Assembly: GCA_965197555.1 (NCBI GenBank)
Contig: OZ240213.1
Span: 2,108,001 to 2,172,000 of the forward strand
Origin: G965197555 sp965197555
GTDB lineage: Bacteria; Chloroflexota; Dehalococcoidia; Lucifugimonadales; UBA3495
Reading direction: 5' to 3'
Length of the DNA stretch: 64,000 bases
This document shows, one piece after another, positions 44,036 through 53,623 of this stretch. The translations under genes were made by a program, and so were the position numbers. How positions within the stretch are numbered: position 1 is the stretch's first letter; each line of letters starts with the position of its first letter. The notes beneath the pieces were generated by a model. That model made no database searches and was not told the origin of the DNA. It saw only the letters and a list, made by a program, of their open reading frames with translations.

Positions 44036-46339
44036 ATGACCCAGCCGGAAGACCTTCTCGAAAACCTCAACCCCGCACAGCGGGAGGCCGTCCTCACCAC
44101 CGAGGGCCCCACCCTCATCATTGCCGGCCCGGGCAGCGGCAAGACCCGGGTCATCACCCACCGGATAGCCCACCTGGCCCGCAACCTGGGGGTAGACCCC
44201 AGGTCCATACTCGCAATGACCTTCACCAACAAGGCCGCCAACGAGATGGCCCAGCGGGCCGCCAAGCTGGCCGGAGAGCACGAACGGAACGCCAGAGTCA
44301 GCACCTTCCACTCCTTCTGCGCCAGGACCCTCAGAAACCACGGGGAGTCCGTCGGCCTCAAGCGGAACTACCTGATCTACGACGAGGACGACCAGATAGC
44401 GGCCATCAGGGAATGCATCGAGCAGCACGGTTGGACCAAGTACAACCCCAGGGACCTCCAGACCCAGATCTCCCACGCCAAGAGCAACCTCATGGGCCCC
44501 GGCGACATCCAGCCGGCCGTCAGGCAATGGGAAAGCGAGCTCCTCCTCACCGTGTACCGGACCTACGAGAGGATGCTCCGCAGGAACAACGCCGTCGACT
44601 TCGACGACCTCATCCTCCTCACCGTCAGGCTGTTCAGAGAGTCCCCTCCGGTCCTCCGCCAATACCAGGAGACCTACCGGTACCTCATGGTGGACGAGTT
44701 CCAGGACACCAACCCCGCACAGTACGAGATGGCCAAGCTCCTCACAACGGCAGGCCGCAACTTCTGCGCCGTCGGGGACCCGGACCAGGCCATCTACTCA
44801 TGGCGAAACGCCGACGTGAGGAACATCCGGTCGTTTCAGGCAGACCACCCCGAGGTCAGGACCATCACCCTGGGCCAGAACTATCGCTCCACCTCCAACA
44901 TCGTCGAGGTCTCCAAGCGGCTCATTGAGTGGAACCACCGGCCCGTCCAGAACGAGCTGTTCACCGAAAATCCCTCCGGAGACCCCGTCGCCGCCGTCAA
45001 CTACGACGACGAGAGACAGGAGGCCCGGGCCATCATCGAAGAGGTCAGCCGCCTCACCAGCCAGGAGGGATACAAGCTCCGGGAATGCGCCGTCCTCTAC
45101 CGGACCAACGCCTGCTCCCAGCTCATTGAGGAAGCCTGCCTCGACCAGGGCATGAGATACCGGATAGTGGGCGGCATCCAGTTCTACCGCCGGAAGGAGA
45201 TCAAAAGCCTCACCGCCTACCTCAAGCTCATCTACAACGAGAACGACAACGTCAACCTGCTCCGGGTTATCAACACCCCCTCCAGGGGACTGGGACCCAA
45301 GTCCATCGAGCAGCTCGCCGGATGGGCCGCCCTCCAGGAAGTCCCGATCTACACCGCCGTCACCCGGCTGACCCAGGGAGAAACGCCCCCACCGGGAATA
45401 TCCAGGAAGGCCCTCAACTCAATAAGAAGCTTCGCCCAGACGGTCGAAACCCTGAAGGAAGCCAGCACGACCTCAACCATGAAGGACCTCGTCGGACAGG
45501 TCATAAAGACCACCGGCCTGGGACCGTCCTACCAGCTCGGAAAAGACGAAAAAGACCAGGAAAGGCTGGACAACCTCACCGCGTTTCAGGCCACCGCGGA
45601 CAGCCTTGCTCCCGGGAACGCCGGAGAGGGACTGGAGACCCTCCTGGAACACGTCTCCCTCATCACGGATACCGACCAGTACAACGAGGCGGACGACGCT
45701 CTCACCCTCATCACCCTCCACCAAGCCAAGGGGCTGGAGTTCCCCGTGGTCTTCATCATCGGGATGGAGCAGGGGCTCCTCCCCCACGTGCGCTCCATGG
45801 AAGACGACGCCCAGATCGAGGAGGAAAGACGCCTCTGCTACGTGGGAATCACCCGGGCAATGAAGCGCCTCTACCTGTCGAGGAGCATCGAATCCCGGAG
45901 ATTCCGGCCCAGCGCCAACGAGAGCGGGCGCAACCGGACGGAGCCGTCCATGTTCAGCAGGGAGATCGCCTCCAAGAGACAGACCCGGGACGGGACGGAG
46001 GAAGACGGACCCCGGCAGCTGATGATCGTACCGGGAGAGATACCAATGAAGTACAGGGAGAACGACGTGGTCTGGAAGGTCGCCGGGGCCGAATCAGACG
46101 CTCCCGGATCGTACGCCATGATCGTTGACGACGGCCAAGAGGGAAACATACCGTGCGAACTCGACTGCGGGGATGAGAGCTGCATAGAGTGGAGCACCCT
46201 ATGGCTCGTCGACGGAGAGACCATCGAACAGGCGCACAGCTACGCAGAGGGAGGCCAGTTCACCGGAGCAGCCTACCGGGTGAGCGAGTGCCAGCTCCTC
46301 CCGGACCGGCCGGAGGAAAAACAAGGTAGACGGAACTGA
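44036..46339 (+). CDS. uvrD: UvrD/PcrA superfamily 1 helicase
   Basis: 767 aa. The Q motif LNPAQREAV, Walker A IIAGPGSGKTRVITHR (28-43), TFTNKAANEM, DEFQDTNPAQYEMA (motif II), QNYRSTSNIVEVSKRLI, LITLHQAKGLEFPVVFIIG and YVGITRAMKRLYL are all present, so it is a complete 3'-5' DNA helicase. The C-terminal extension (about 650-767) is acidic and beta-rich instead of the usual PcrA tail. It may unwind DNA in replication or repair of this replicon. The interval 43823-44035 holds the duplicated flank only. Confidence 0.93.
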   Translation: MTQPEDLLENLNPAQREAVLTTEGPTLIIAGPGSGKTRVITHRIAHLARNLGVDPRSILAMTFTNKAANEMAQRAAKLAGEHERNARVSTFHSFCARTLRNHGESVGLKRNYLIYDEDDQIAAIRECIEQHGWTKYNPRDLQTQISHAKSNLMGPGDIQPAVRQWESELLLTVYRTYERMLRRNNAVDFDDLILLTVRLFRESPPVLRQYQETYRYLMVDEFQDTNPAQYEMAKLLTTAGRNFCAVGDPDQAIYSWRNADVRNIRSFQADHPEVRTITLGQNYRSTSNIVEVSKRLIEWNHRPVQNELFTENPSGDPVAAVNYDDERQEARAIIEEVSRLTSQEGYKLRECAVLYRTNACSQLIEEACLDQGMRYRIVGGIQFYRRKEIKSLTAYLKLIYNENDNVNLLRVINTPSRGLGPKSIEQLAGWAALQEVPIYTAVTRLTQGETPPPGISRKALNSIRSFAQTVETLKEASTTSTMKDLVGQVIKTTGLGPSYQLGKDEKDQERLDNLTAFQATADSLAPGNAGEGLETLLEHVSLITDTDQYNEADDALTLITLHQAKGLEFPVVFIIGMEQGLLPHVRSMEDDAQIEEERRLCYVGITRAMKRLYLSRSIESRRFRPSANESGRNRTEPSMFSREIASKRQTRDGTEEDGPRQLMIVPGEIPMKYRENDVVWKVAGAESDAPGSYAMIVDDGQEGNIPCELDCGDESCIEWSTLWLVDGETIEQAHSYAEGGQFTGAAYRVSECQLLPDRPEEKQGRRN

Positions 46340-46355
46340 GAGACACGAACAATAG

Positions 46356-46390
46356 GGCGGCGCCCGTTGCCCGCTCCGCCGGGCGCCGCC
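46356..46390 (+). terminator. 11-bp hairpin after uvrD
   Basis: GGCGGCGCCCG (46356-46366) pairs with CGGGCGCCGCC (46380-46390); no T-tract. Confidence 0.55.
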
Positions 46391-46431
46391 GCTCAGCGTA
46401 GTAGACAGCACACACACAGGAGGCCCCACAG

Positions 46432-47244
46432 ATGAGATTCCTCGTCATCGGCAACGCCCTGCCCGAGACCATCGTCAGATCCGAGGACGGATACCAACGC
46501 CGACACATCGGAGGAGTCGGAGCCATCATGGCAAGAGAGCTTGCCAGCGAGGGGGCAGACACCGCCTTTCTCACCACCGCACCCTCCGGAGCGCCCGCCG
46601 AAGCCCTGCTGCAGGCGCTCAAACTCATGGACCTGAAGGTCGCAGTCATACCCGGAGCTCCGGCCCAGAAAAACAACAGCCACGCTACAATTACCACCCG
46701 CCTCGGCGGCCCCATAAGGGCCCAGGGCTCCTGGAGCATCATGGGAGGACTGGGAAAGCACATCGCCATCCTGACCCCGCAGTTCGACTGGACCCTGGTG
46801 AGCCTCACCCTACGGGGGAACGACCTCGAAACCGTCGCCAAGAGCGCCCGGAAACTGGCCGTCAACGCCACATCCAAGAAACACGTCGCCCTCATCCCCC
46901 ATATCCAGGAACAAGCAGTCACCACCATGAACCAGCAGGAGTCAGGAAAGCTCATGAACCTCATGAGCGTGAGGGAACCCTCCGACCTACCCAGCAAGCT
47001 GGGCGCCGCCACCCTCATGGTCACCCGGGGAGCCCGGGGCCGGACCGTCTACCAGGCCAACGGAGAGAGATGGGATGCCCCCACCGTACCCGTCCCCCAA
47101 GGGGCCGATTTCATCGGAGCCGGGGACGCCGCCACTGCCGGACTGGTCTACAGCCAAGCCATGGGGCTCGACATGAACGAGACCGTGGACCGGTTCATCA
47201 CAAGGCTTCTGCAACGGAACGCCGACGCCTTCCGGAAACCCTGA
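46432..47244 (+). CDS. PfkB-family sugar/nucleoside kinase
   Basis: 270 aa. Starts MRFLVIGNALPETIVRSEDG; the second glycine motif is HIGGVGAIMARELASEGAD and the anion hole with catalytic Asp is GADFIGAGDAATAGLVYS, the PfkB C-terminal signature. Slightly short for the family. On a replicon rich in dNTP enzymes a nucleoside substrate is plausible but unproven. Confidence 0.85.
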   Translation: MRFLVIGNALPETIVRSEDGYQRRHIGGVGAIMARELASEGADTAFLTTAPSGAPAEALLQALKLMDLKVAVIPGAPAQKNNSHATITTRLGGPIRAQGSWSIMGGLGKHIAILTPQFDWTLVSLTLRGNDLETVAKSARKLAVNATSKKHVALIPHIQEQAVTTMNQQESGKLMNLMSVREPSDLPSKLGAATLMVTRGARGRTVYQANGERWDAPTVPVPQGADFIGAGDAATAGLVYSQAMGLDMNETVDRFITRLLQRNADAFRKP

Positions 47245-47416
47245 CACACAGCAGACATCCGATCCAAACACCTCACGCATTCCAAGAGCAGCAGGAAAAC
47301 GCGGTCCGATCCCCCGCCCGTAAAATCGAGCTGTAGACCGGTCCGTCGACTGATGCAGCAGGTAAGACAGAGACTCTGCTGGTAATCCAACCGCAAAACT
47401 ATCCAGGAGGACCGAA

Positions 47417-49843
47417 ATGAACAATGACCATGAAGGCTCTGAGAACACATATCTTTCAGCTGACGAGCGCCGCCGCCGTATCACTGCGGCGTTAGCCGCG
47501 GACGGCATCCCCCAACGACTCAGCGAGGACTCGCCCCAGATCTCCTCAAACGCCCGGGCCGTTCTGGAGCGCCGGTACCTGTACAAGGACCAAGAGGGCA
47601 ACGTTCTCGAAGGGCCGGACGACATGTTCCGCCGGGTGGCCCAGAACCTGTCCCAGGCGGACCTGAACTACGACGCGACCGAAGCGCAGCGGCAGGACAC
47701 CGAGGACGAGTTCTACAGCGTCATGCGGGGGCTGGAGCTGCTGCCCAACTCGCCGACCCTGATGAACGCGGGGCGGGAGCTTCAGCAGCTTTCGGCCTGC
47801 TTCGTCCTACCGGTGGACGATACCCTGGACTCGATTTTCGACAAGGTCAGGCAGACAGCATTGATCCACAAGAGCGGGGGCGGGACCGGTTTCTCCTTCA
47901 GCCGGCTCCGGCCGGAGGGGGACGTCGTGGGGTCCACCGGCGGCGTCGCCAGCGGGCCGGTCAGCTTCATCCGGGCTTTCGACACCGCCACCGACGTGGT
48001 GAAGCAGGGCGGTACCCGCCGGGGCGCCAACATGGGCATCTTGAATGTGAATCACCCGGACGTCATGAAGTTCATCGGCTCCAAGGAGAACGGCCAGCAC
48101 ATGGACAACTTCAATATCTCGGTGGCCGTGGACACGGACTTCATGGAGCGGGTCAAGGCCGGACAGGACTACGACCTGGTGAGCCCACGCACCGGCCAGA
48201 TCACCGGACAGCTCAACGCCAGGGAAGTCTTCGAGAGGATCGCAAACATGGCCTGGCTCACCGGCGATCCGGGCCTCATCTTCCTGGATACCATCAACAG
48301 GGGCAACCCCAATCCCCAGCTGGGTGAAATCGAGAGCACCAACCCATGCGGCGAGCAGCCGCTGCTGCCCTATGAGTCATGCAACCTGGCCTCCATAAAC
48401 CTGGCCCGCATGGTCAAGTACGCCGACGGCGACGTGTCGATGGACTGGGAGCGCTTGGGGCAGGTGGTGGGGACAGCCGTTCACCTGCTGGACAACGTCA
48501 TCGACATGAACGATTACCCCATACCTGAAATCGACGAAATGAGCAGAAAGACCCGGCGGATCGGGCTGGGAGTCATGGGCTTCTCCGACCTGCTGGTCCA
48601 GCTGGGCATCCGCTATGATTCTGAAGAAGCCCTAAAGGTGGCCGATGAGGTCATGGAAAGGGTCCAAGACCAGACCCACCGGGCCTCGGCAGAACTGGCC
48701 GGTACGCGAGGCAGCTTTCCCGCCTGGGAGGGCAGCATCTATAACGTTCCGGGCAACGTCAGGCCCATGCGCAACTCGGCTCCCACCACCATCGCTCCCA
48801 CCGGCACCATCAGCATCATCGCCGCCGCGTCCAGCGGCATCGAGCCGTTGTTTGCCCTAAGCTACGTTCTAAACGTCATGGACAACACCCGGTTGGTGGA
48901 GGGGAACCCCCACTTCGAAGCGGTCGCCAAACACGAGGGGTTCTACTCTCCGGAGCTGATGGAGCGGCTGGCCGAGTCCGGCAGCCTGGACCAACTGGAC
49001 CCGGAGATGAACGTGCCCCAGTGGGTCAAGGACGTTTTCCGGACTTCCCACGACATCAGCCCCGATTGGCACGTGCGGATGCAGGGAGTTGTGCAGCGGC
49101 ACACCGACAACTCGGTCTCCAAGACCATCAACTTTCCTCACCACGCCACCGTCGGCGATGTGGCGGAGGCCTACATGCTGGCCTATGAGCTGGGTTGTAA
49201 GGGAATCACCGCCTACCGGGACGGCAGCAAAGCCGGACAGGTGCTGAGCACCGGGGAGGCTGAGAAAGAGACCGCTGGCCCGGCGCCCGCAGAGGTCATG
49301 CCGGCCTATGCCGCCCCCAGGGCCCGGCCCAGGAGGATCAGCGGCGTCACCGAGCGGGTCCGCACCGGGCACGGCAACATGTACGTCACCATCAATTTCG
49401 ACGAAGACGAGGAGCCCTTTGAGGTCTTCGGCAACCTGGGCAAAGCCGGCGGCTGCGACTCGGCCCAGCTGGAAGCCATCTCCCGGCTGGCCTCCCTGGC
49501 CATGCGTTCGGGGATAGACCCCCAGATCGTGATCGAGCAGCTCCGGGGCATCACCTGCTGTCCCGCCTGGGATGAGGGAACCCTGGTGGGCTCCAGCCCC
49601 GACGCGGTGGCACTGGCCCTGCAGCGCAGCCTGCGCCAGCAGCCCGGGCAGGCTGCCGCCCGTGCCCAGATGCCCAGCGACGCCAGCAGCGGGGTCCAGA
49701 CGGACCTCCTCAGCCGCGCCGCACCCGGCGGGGACGGGAACGTGACGCACCCCGCCAGGAGGTGCCCCGACTGCAACTCCCCGGTCTACTCACAGGAGGG
49801 GTGCCTGATGTGCGCGTCCTGCGGCTGGAACCGGTGTGAGTAG
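47417..49843 (+). CDS. nrdJ: Class II (B12-dependent) ribonucleotide reductase
   Basis: 808 aa. Key parts are LLPNSPTLMNAG, LSACFVLPV (first redox Cys), HKSGGGTGFSFSRLRP, the active-site STNPCGEQPLLPYESCNLA (Cys-Gly-Glu) and APTGTISIIAAASSGIEP. The C-terminal redox/zinc ribbon is CPDCNSP and CLMCASCGW. It reduces ribonucleotides to dNTPs using adenosylcobalamin, oxygen-independently. AGGAGGA lies eight bases before ATG. The 172-bp leader shows a CAGCAG/CTGCTG hairpin but no cobalamin-riboswitch box that I can recognise. Codon use is closer to ordinary housekeeping genes. Confidence 0.95.
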   Translation: MNNDHEGSENTYLSADERRRRITAALAADGIPQRLSEDSPQISSNARAVLERRYLYKDQEGNVLEGPDDMFRRVAQNLSQADLNYDATEAQRQDTEDEFYSVMRGLELLPNSPTLMNAGRELQQLSACFVLPVDDTLDSIFDKVRQTALIHKSGGGTGFSFSRLRPEGDVVGSTGGVASGPVSFIRAFDTATDVVKQGGTRRGANMGILNVNHPDVMKFIGSKENGQHMDNFNISVAVDTDFMERVKAGQDYDLVSPRTGQITGQLNAREVFERIANMAWLTGDPGLIFLDTINRGNPNPQLGEIESTNPCGEQPLLPYESCNLASINLARMVKYADGDVSMDWERLGQVVGTAVHLLDNVIDMNDYPIPEIDEMSRKTRRIGLGVMGFSDLLVQLGIRYDSEEALKVADEVMERVQDQTHRASAELAGTRGSFPAWEGSIYNVPGNVRPMRNSAPTTIAPTGTISIIAAASSGIEPLFALSYVLNVMDNTRLVEGNPHFEAVAKHEGFYSPELMERLAESGSLDQLDPEMNVPQWVKDVFRTSHDISPDWHVRMQGVVQRHTDNSVSKTINFPHHATVGDVAEAYMLAYELGCKGITAYRDGSKAGQVLSTGEAEKETAGPAPAEVMPAYAAPRARPRRISGVTERVRTGHGNMYVTINFDEDEEPFEVFGNLGKAGGCDSAQLEAISRLASLAMRSGIDPQIVIEQLRGITCCPAWDEGTLVGSSPDAVALALQRSLRQQPGQAAARAQMPSDASSGVQTDLLSRAAPGGDGNVTHPARRCPDCNSPVYSQEGCLMCASCGWNRCE

Positions 49844-49874
49844 CCAGGCGCCACCGAAGCCGTGGCCAGCCCCC

Positions 49875-49908
49875 AATCGAGCCCCTGGTCCCCGCCGGGG
49901 GCTCGATT
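49875..49908 (+). terminator. 11-bp hairpin after nrdJ
   Basis: AATCGAGCCCC (49875-49885) pairs with GGGGCTCGATT (49898-49908), with flanking A/T giving limited T-tract character in both directions. DNA from 49909 to 50111 has no convincing gene. Confidence 0.65.
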
Positions 49909-50111
49909 GATCACACGAAGAATCTGCCCCAACTGCGGCTACGCCGGACCGCCACATCAGCTCTGCCAAGTACCGGTACAGATGCTTCACGCTGACCTGA
50001 CGGTAGGTGCCCTTGAGCAGTCCCGAGTTCCGTCCTTCACCCGGACCCACGCCAGCATTGACGAGAAGGGCGGTGATAAGATCGGAGCAACCGAGACTTC
50101 CAAGGGCGGTA

Positions 50112-50390
50112 ATGGAGATGACATCGAAAACCGGTGCACAACAGGTAAACCGGGACGGGTGGCGAAAAAGGGCTTTGGGATACGTCGTCAAACGCCAGGG
50201 AATGACCAAGCTCGGGCTGCTCATAGGAGGCACCGCTGCAATCCCGTTCGTCATCGCGAGCTTCCCAGCGATCGGACGAGGTGCGGGACGGGAGACGGCC
50301 ATGTGGCTAGGGTTGGCATTCCTGATGCTCGCAACGGGAGTGACGATGGGCCTGTGGACCAGCCAGAGGGACTTCCCCACAAGCCACTGA
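50112..50390 (+). CDS. Small membrane protein
   Basis: 92 aa from ATG 50112 (ATG 50118 also possible). Basic N-terminus, then two hydrophobic helices (LGLLIGGTAAIPFVIASFPA and WLGLAFLMLATGVTMGLW). Unrecognised. Confidence 0.5.
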   Translation: MEMTSKTGAQQVNRDGWRKRALGYVVKRQGMTKLGLLIGGTAAIPFVIASFPAIGRGAGRETAMWLGLAFLMLATGVTMGLWTSQRDFPTSH

Positions 50391-50431
50391 GCGACGACGG
50401 CTCCAGGGAAATCATAGTGAGCCCGCACCCA

Positions 50432-50465
50432 AAAGAGCCCCCGGCAGACGCTGGGGGCTCTTTTG
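50432..50465. terminator. Bidirectional rho-independent terminator
   Basis: AAAAGAGCCCCC (50432-50443) pairs perfectly with GGGGGCTCTTTT (50454-50465), giving a stem with a T-run on both strands. Confidence 0.8.
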
Positions 50466-50548
50466 ACCACACGGGGAACTGCTCCGGTCCCTAGACCGCC
50501 CGACACCCTGAGAACCCCGCCAGCCGGGACCACAAGGAGAAAAATACA

Positions 50549-51757
50549 GTGACCTCACGCAGCCGGAGTCCCACCCGGCCCCTCACCTACGCCGCCGGCG
50601 CCGTCCTCATCTTCCTCCTGGTCACCGCCCTCTTCCACGGAGCCCGAAACCTGTCACTCCCGGAGCTCAGCCAAGCCGCCGTCCACGACACGGAGGACGA
50701 ACGCAGGCTCCACTCGAACCCCGCTGGGCGGCACATGGAGCTCAAGCAGCTCATGCTCCGGCTCACCAACGAGCGCCGCGCTCAAGCCGGGGTCCCCCCG
50801 CTGAGGCTCGCCCACAACCCCGCAGCCCAGCTCCACGCCGAGGCGTCCCTCGCCGGATGCTACAGCGCCCACTGGGACCGGTGGGGCCTCAAGCCGAACC
50901 ACCGCTACACTCTTGCCGACGGAACCGGCTCCGACGCCGAAAACATCGCCGGGCTGGACTACTGCATCCGGGCCGAGGACCGCTACGACTCCATGCACGA
51001 CATGGAAAAAGAGATCCGGGACACCGTCGAAAGCTGGATGAAGAGCCCGGGACACCGGGCAGCCCTCCTCCACCCGGCCCACACCGTCATGAACGCCGGC
51101 GTCGCCCACAGCCGGTTCAACAAGGTCCTAATCCAACAGTTCAGCTCCGACTACGTCACCTACCAGACTCGCCCCGCAATAGACGAAAGAGGCATCCTCC
51201 GGGTCCGCGCGCACGTCACCGGCGCCACCATGGAGATTGGAAGGACCACCAACCTCCAGGTGTGGTTCGACCCGCCTCCGAAACCCCTGACCCGGGGCCA
51301 GCTGGCCCACACCTACGGTGTATGCCCGCCCAGGCAGGTCGCCTATCTCGCCCCGGCACCGCCCCCCGGACGGGCATACACCGGCCCGGAGCTGAAGACC
51401 TGGACGCAGCACAGCGAGTGTACCGAACCCCTGGAAGTCAGCCGCGACGTCCCGCCGCCCCGGACCGTCGACGAAGCAATACAGGCGTGGAAGACCGCCA
51501 AGGACCGGGGAATCACCAACGGGACCTCCGTCACAACCAGGACGAGACGGGTGACCACCCCTCACCTCAGCAGGTCCCCCGGCCAGCTGGCAGTGGAGGC
51601 AGACCTAAGCCAGGTGATACGGGAGAACGGGCCCGGCGTCTACACCGTCGTCATCTGGGGCCGGCCGCTCCACCTGACCGACCCGGTCCCCCTATCCGTC
51701 CAAGCCATCTTTCTGGGGACCAGCCCGCCCCCGGGGAACCCCTACGGCGGCGGATGA
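50549..51757 (+). CDS. CAP/SCP-domain membrane-anchored protein
   Basis: 402 aa from GTG 50549 (AAGGAG upstream). One N-terminal membrane helix or signal (AGAVLIFLLVTALFHGA) precedes a CAP domain (about 65-210): LTNERRAQAGVPPLRLAHNP, CYSAHWDRWGLKPNHRYTL, AENIAGLDYC and SWMKSPGHRAALL. The C-terminal 200 residues are beta-rich. CAP proteins are secreted and of varied function. Flanked upstream by a bidirectional terminator, so a separate transcript. Confidence 0.85.
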   Translation: MTSRSRSPTRPLTYAAGAVLIFLLVTALFHGARNLSLPELSQAAVHDTEDERRLHSNPAGRHMELKQLMLRLTNERRAQAGVPPLRLAHNPAAQLHAEASLAGCYSAHWDRWGLKPNHRYTLADGTGSDAENIAGLDYCIRAEDRYDSMHDMEKEIRDTVESWMKSPGHRAALLHPAHTVMNAGVAHSRFNKVLIQQFSSDYVTYQTRPAIDERGILRVRAHVTGATMEIGRTTNLQVWFDPPPKPLTRGQLAHTYGVCPPRQVAYLAPAPPPGRAYTGPELKTWTQHSECTEPLEVSRDVPPPRTVDEAIQAWKTAKDRGITNGTSVTTRTRRVTTPHLSRSPGQLAVEADLSQVIRENGPGVYTVVIWGRPLHLTDPVPLSVQAIFLGTSPPPGNPYGGG

Positions 51758-51930
51758 TAAAACGGCTGAACCCCTCTCACAGGCAGAATTTCAGAGCAAG
51801 AGAGGGACCATGTCCTCTCCCATCCTACACACAGCCCCCCGACAGGACACACAGCAAGAAAGCCGGAGCCCACCGGAAGGCCAACGACCCACACCTGACC
51901 CCGGGAACCAGGCAGCGCTACCGGGAAAGT

Positions 51931-52473
51931 ATGAACCACCTCATGAAAAACAGGAACGGGTCGGCGCGGAACGAGACCTTCACCGTCCAATACTTCTTCG
52001 ACGGGAGCATCCTGATGGACGAATCCCTCGGCGCGCCCTGCGTGGCAACCAGAATCCGGGACGAGAACCAGTGCATGAACACCCTGTTTCCGGTCAACCA
52101 TATCCGGCAGCCGACGCAGACGAAGAACAATATCAGAACGCACGGGCACAGAGACGCCCAAGCGCTGACACGTAAGGACGCCCGTACGCAGGTGCGCTCG
52201 AACGCAACAACGCGCCAACGTCCTAACGCAAATACGCAAGGCAAACGCAGACCTGCACTGGACCAAGGTCACCCCAATGACCCGGGGATTAACCTCATGA
52301 GATGCGACGACTGCGACTACCAGACAGACCACCCCGCCAGGTACAAAGTCAGACTCGACTCCCTCTCAAAGTCCGTGACCCTCACCTTCTGCAGCGAATG
52401 TAGCATGACAGTGGATGGACCTTTCATCTTCCAGCTTGCCCGCAACAAGGCCACCTTACCGCTTATCCAATGA
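51931..52473 (+). CDS. Zinc-ribbon protein with variable N-terminal part
   Basis: Up to 180 aa from ATG 51931. The N-terminal part is Arg/Thr/Gln-rich and overlaps the ACGCA-rich repeat DNA. The C-terminal 58 residues (alternative start ATG 52297) contain MRCDDCDYQTDHPARYKV and TFCSECSMTVDG, a four-Cys zinc ribbon. The short form is the safer gene. Probably nucleic-acid-binding. Confidence 0.5.
   Translation: MNHLMKNRNGSARNETFTVQYFFDGSILMDESLGAPCVATRIRDENQCMNTLFPVNHIRQPTQTKNNIRTHGHRDAQALTRKDARTQVRSNATTRQRPNANTQGKRRPALDQGHPNDPGINLMRCDDCDYQTDHPARYKVRLDSLSKSVTLTFCSECSMTVDGPFIFQLARNKATLPLIQ
52192..52260. repeat. 8-bp-spaced ACGCA repeats
   Basis: From about 52200 AACGCAAC, AACGCGCC, AACGTCCT, AACGCAAA and TACGCAAG follow each other at 8-base spacing, with further ACGC motifs from 52137 to 52255. 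They could be degenerate protein-binding iterons. Confidence 0.4.
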
Positions 52474-52950
52474 ACACCTGAAACTGCCGTACTCGCGGGC
52501 CGTTGATTAGGATACAACCGGGTAGGGCAAGGGAGCGACAAATAAGTTTGTTACCTAACCCTGATGGCCGGTTCGAGCCTTATCAGGTGGAGGCAACGTT
52601 TAGGGGGAACCGGTGAGCCCGCTGAGGCCAATACGCAGGATATGCGGCTATCGGCCTTTACACCGTTGCCGATATATCATAGCCTGCAGCTAGTCAGTTA
52701 CCAATTGGTAGGGGTGAAAATTGGGTAGGAAATGGCCCGCTCAAGACGCGAAATCAAGGTGCAACGAGTTGCTCGATACCGCTTTCGACGAAGGACCGCA
52801 GATTGTGTCCAATCGCGGAGTGTAAGCCGCGGTGCTAGTTCTCATTGAGCAGTGGCGGAAACTGTAACGGGTGGCCAGGGCGGGCCTCAAGGAGTTGATC
52901 CTGACCCCTGAGGCTCGGGCCGAGACCACCCGTATGGCATCGCCGCCGAC
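52474..52950. other. Non-coding stretch with hairpin and palindrome
   Basis: No gene seen. At 52560-52587 CCTGATGGC...GCC..ATCAGG forms a hairpin, and at 52699-52710 TACCAATTGGTA is a perfect 12-bp palindrome. Base composition shifts here from the GC-rich block to a more mixed accessory island. Confidence 0.45.
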
Positions 52951-53175
52951 CACCCTTGGTGGACAGGTAGGCCAGCGTTCCTCCTCGATGCCAACGCGGT
53001 CTCCGAACCGCGTCGCTCCCGTCCAATTGGTGCTGTCTTTGAATGGATCATGGTTGTGCCAGCGGACCAAATCTTAACGTCGGCTGTTGCGGCCAGAGGG
53101 ATCCAGCTGGTGCCCGAAATCATTCGCGAGCAGGACAAGACGTGGGCGAGCAAGATATTAACAAGCGAGTCCTAA
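52951..53175 (+). pseudogene. PIN-domain (VapC-like) toxin remnant
   Basis: The frame from about 52957 reads FLLDANAVSEPRRSRPIGAV, FEWIMVVPADQILTSAVAA and EIIREQDKTWASKIL, the first half of a PIN toxin (D in LLDAN). There is no start codon and it stops at TAA 53173, before the remaining catalytic acids. Decayed toxin gene. Confidence 0.6.
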
Positions 53176-53477
53176 AATATCATCAAGAGCACGTTTCGAG
53201 TTTGCTGACACGGGTTGGTATCGAAGAAGAACGCGCTGTTTATCTCTGCGACTACAACAACGTCGTGCGGGATCTGGCCAATCCCTCCCCGAACGAATGG
53301 GCTGTTGTGCAGGCTGCAATGCTCCACATCACCCTTTCCGAGGACTTGCGATTGGAACACAACCGATGCCTGGGTCAACAGATCTTCGGGAGCTTCGAAA
53401 AGGAAGCCAGTGAGAGGTTGGTCTTGCCCCACGCTCATATGTCAGACTCCTTCTGGCCGGGCAGAGCCTACGGGTAA
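53043..53477 (+). CDS. Doubtful open frame
   Basis: 144 codons in a third frame overlapping the PIN remnant. The part from 53150 on (INKRVLKYHQEHVSSLLTRV, AAMLHITLSEDLRLEHNRC) could be protein-like, but there is no ribosome site and no family. The rest to 53623 is non-coding as far as I see. Confidence 0.25.
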   Translation: MDHGCASGPNLNVGCCGQRDPAGARNHSRAGQDVGEQDINKRVLKYHQEHVSSLLTRVGIEEERAVYLCDYNNVVRDLANPSPNEWAVVQAAMLHITLSEDLRLEHNRCLGQQIFGSFEKEASERLVLPHAHMSDSFWPGRAYG

Positions 53478-53623
53478 TTCATTTGAGTGTCCTGTTTGTT
53501 GGAGACGATCCTGATGGAGCCCGCGTGCAACAATTTCCGCGTCATTTGTCTGTAGGGTCGGGAACTGCAGTTTGTCCTCCATTCCGGACTCGCTCGACGC
53601 TATTTGCGGTCAGGAAGTGAGAG

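Noticed and set aside
47245..47416. Cobalamin riboswitch before nrdJ
   Set aside because: The leader is short and I cannot find the conserved B12-box bases; only a small hairpin is visible.
50857..51930. Long Arg/Pro-rich + frame within the CAP gene
   Set aside because: Out-of-frame reading of the CAP-domain gene; only the part after 51931 looks protein-like and is listed separately.
52555..52600. tRNA-like segment around GGTTCGAGCC
   Set aside because: No acceptor, D or anticodon arms can be folded around it; it is a plain hairpin with CCTGAT/ATCAGG arms.
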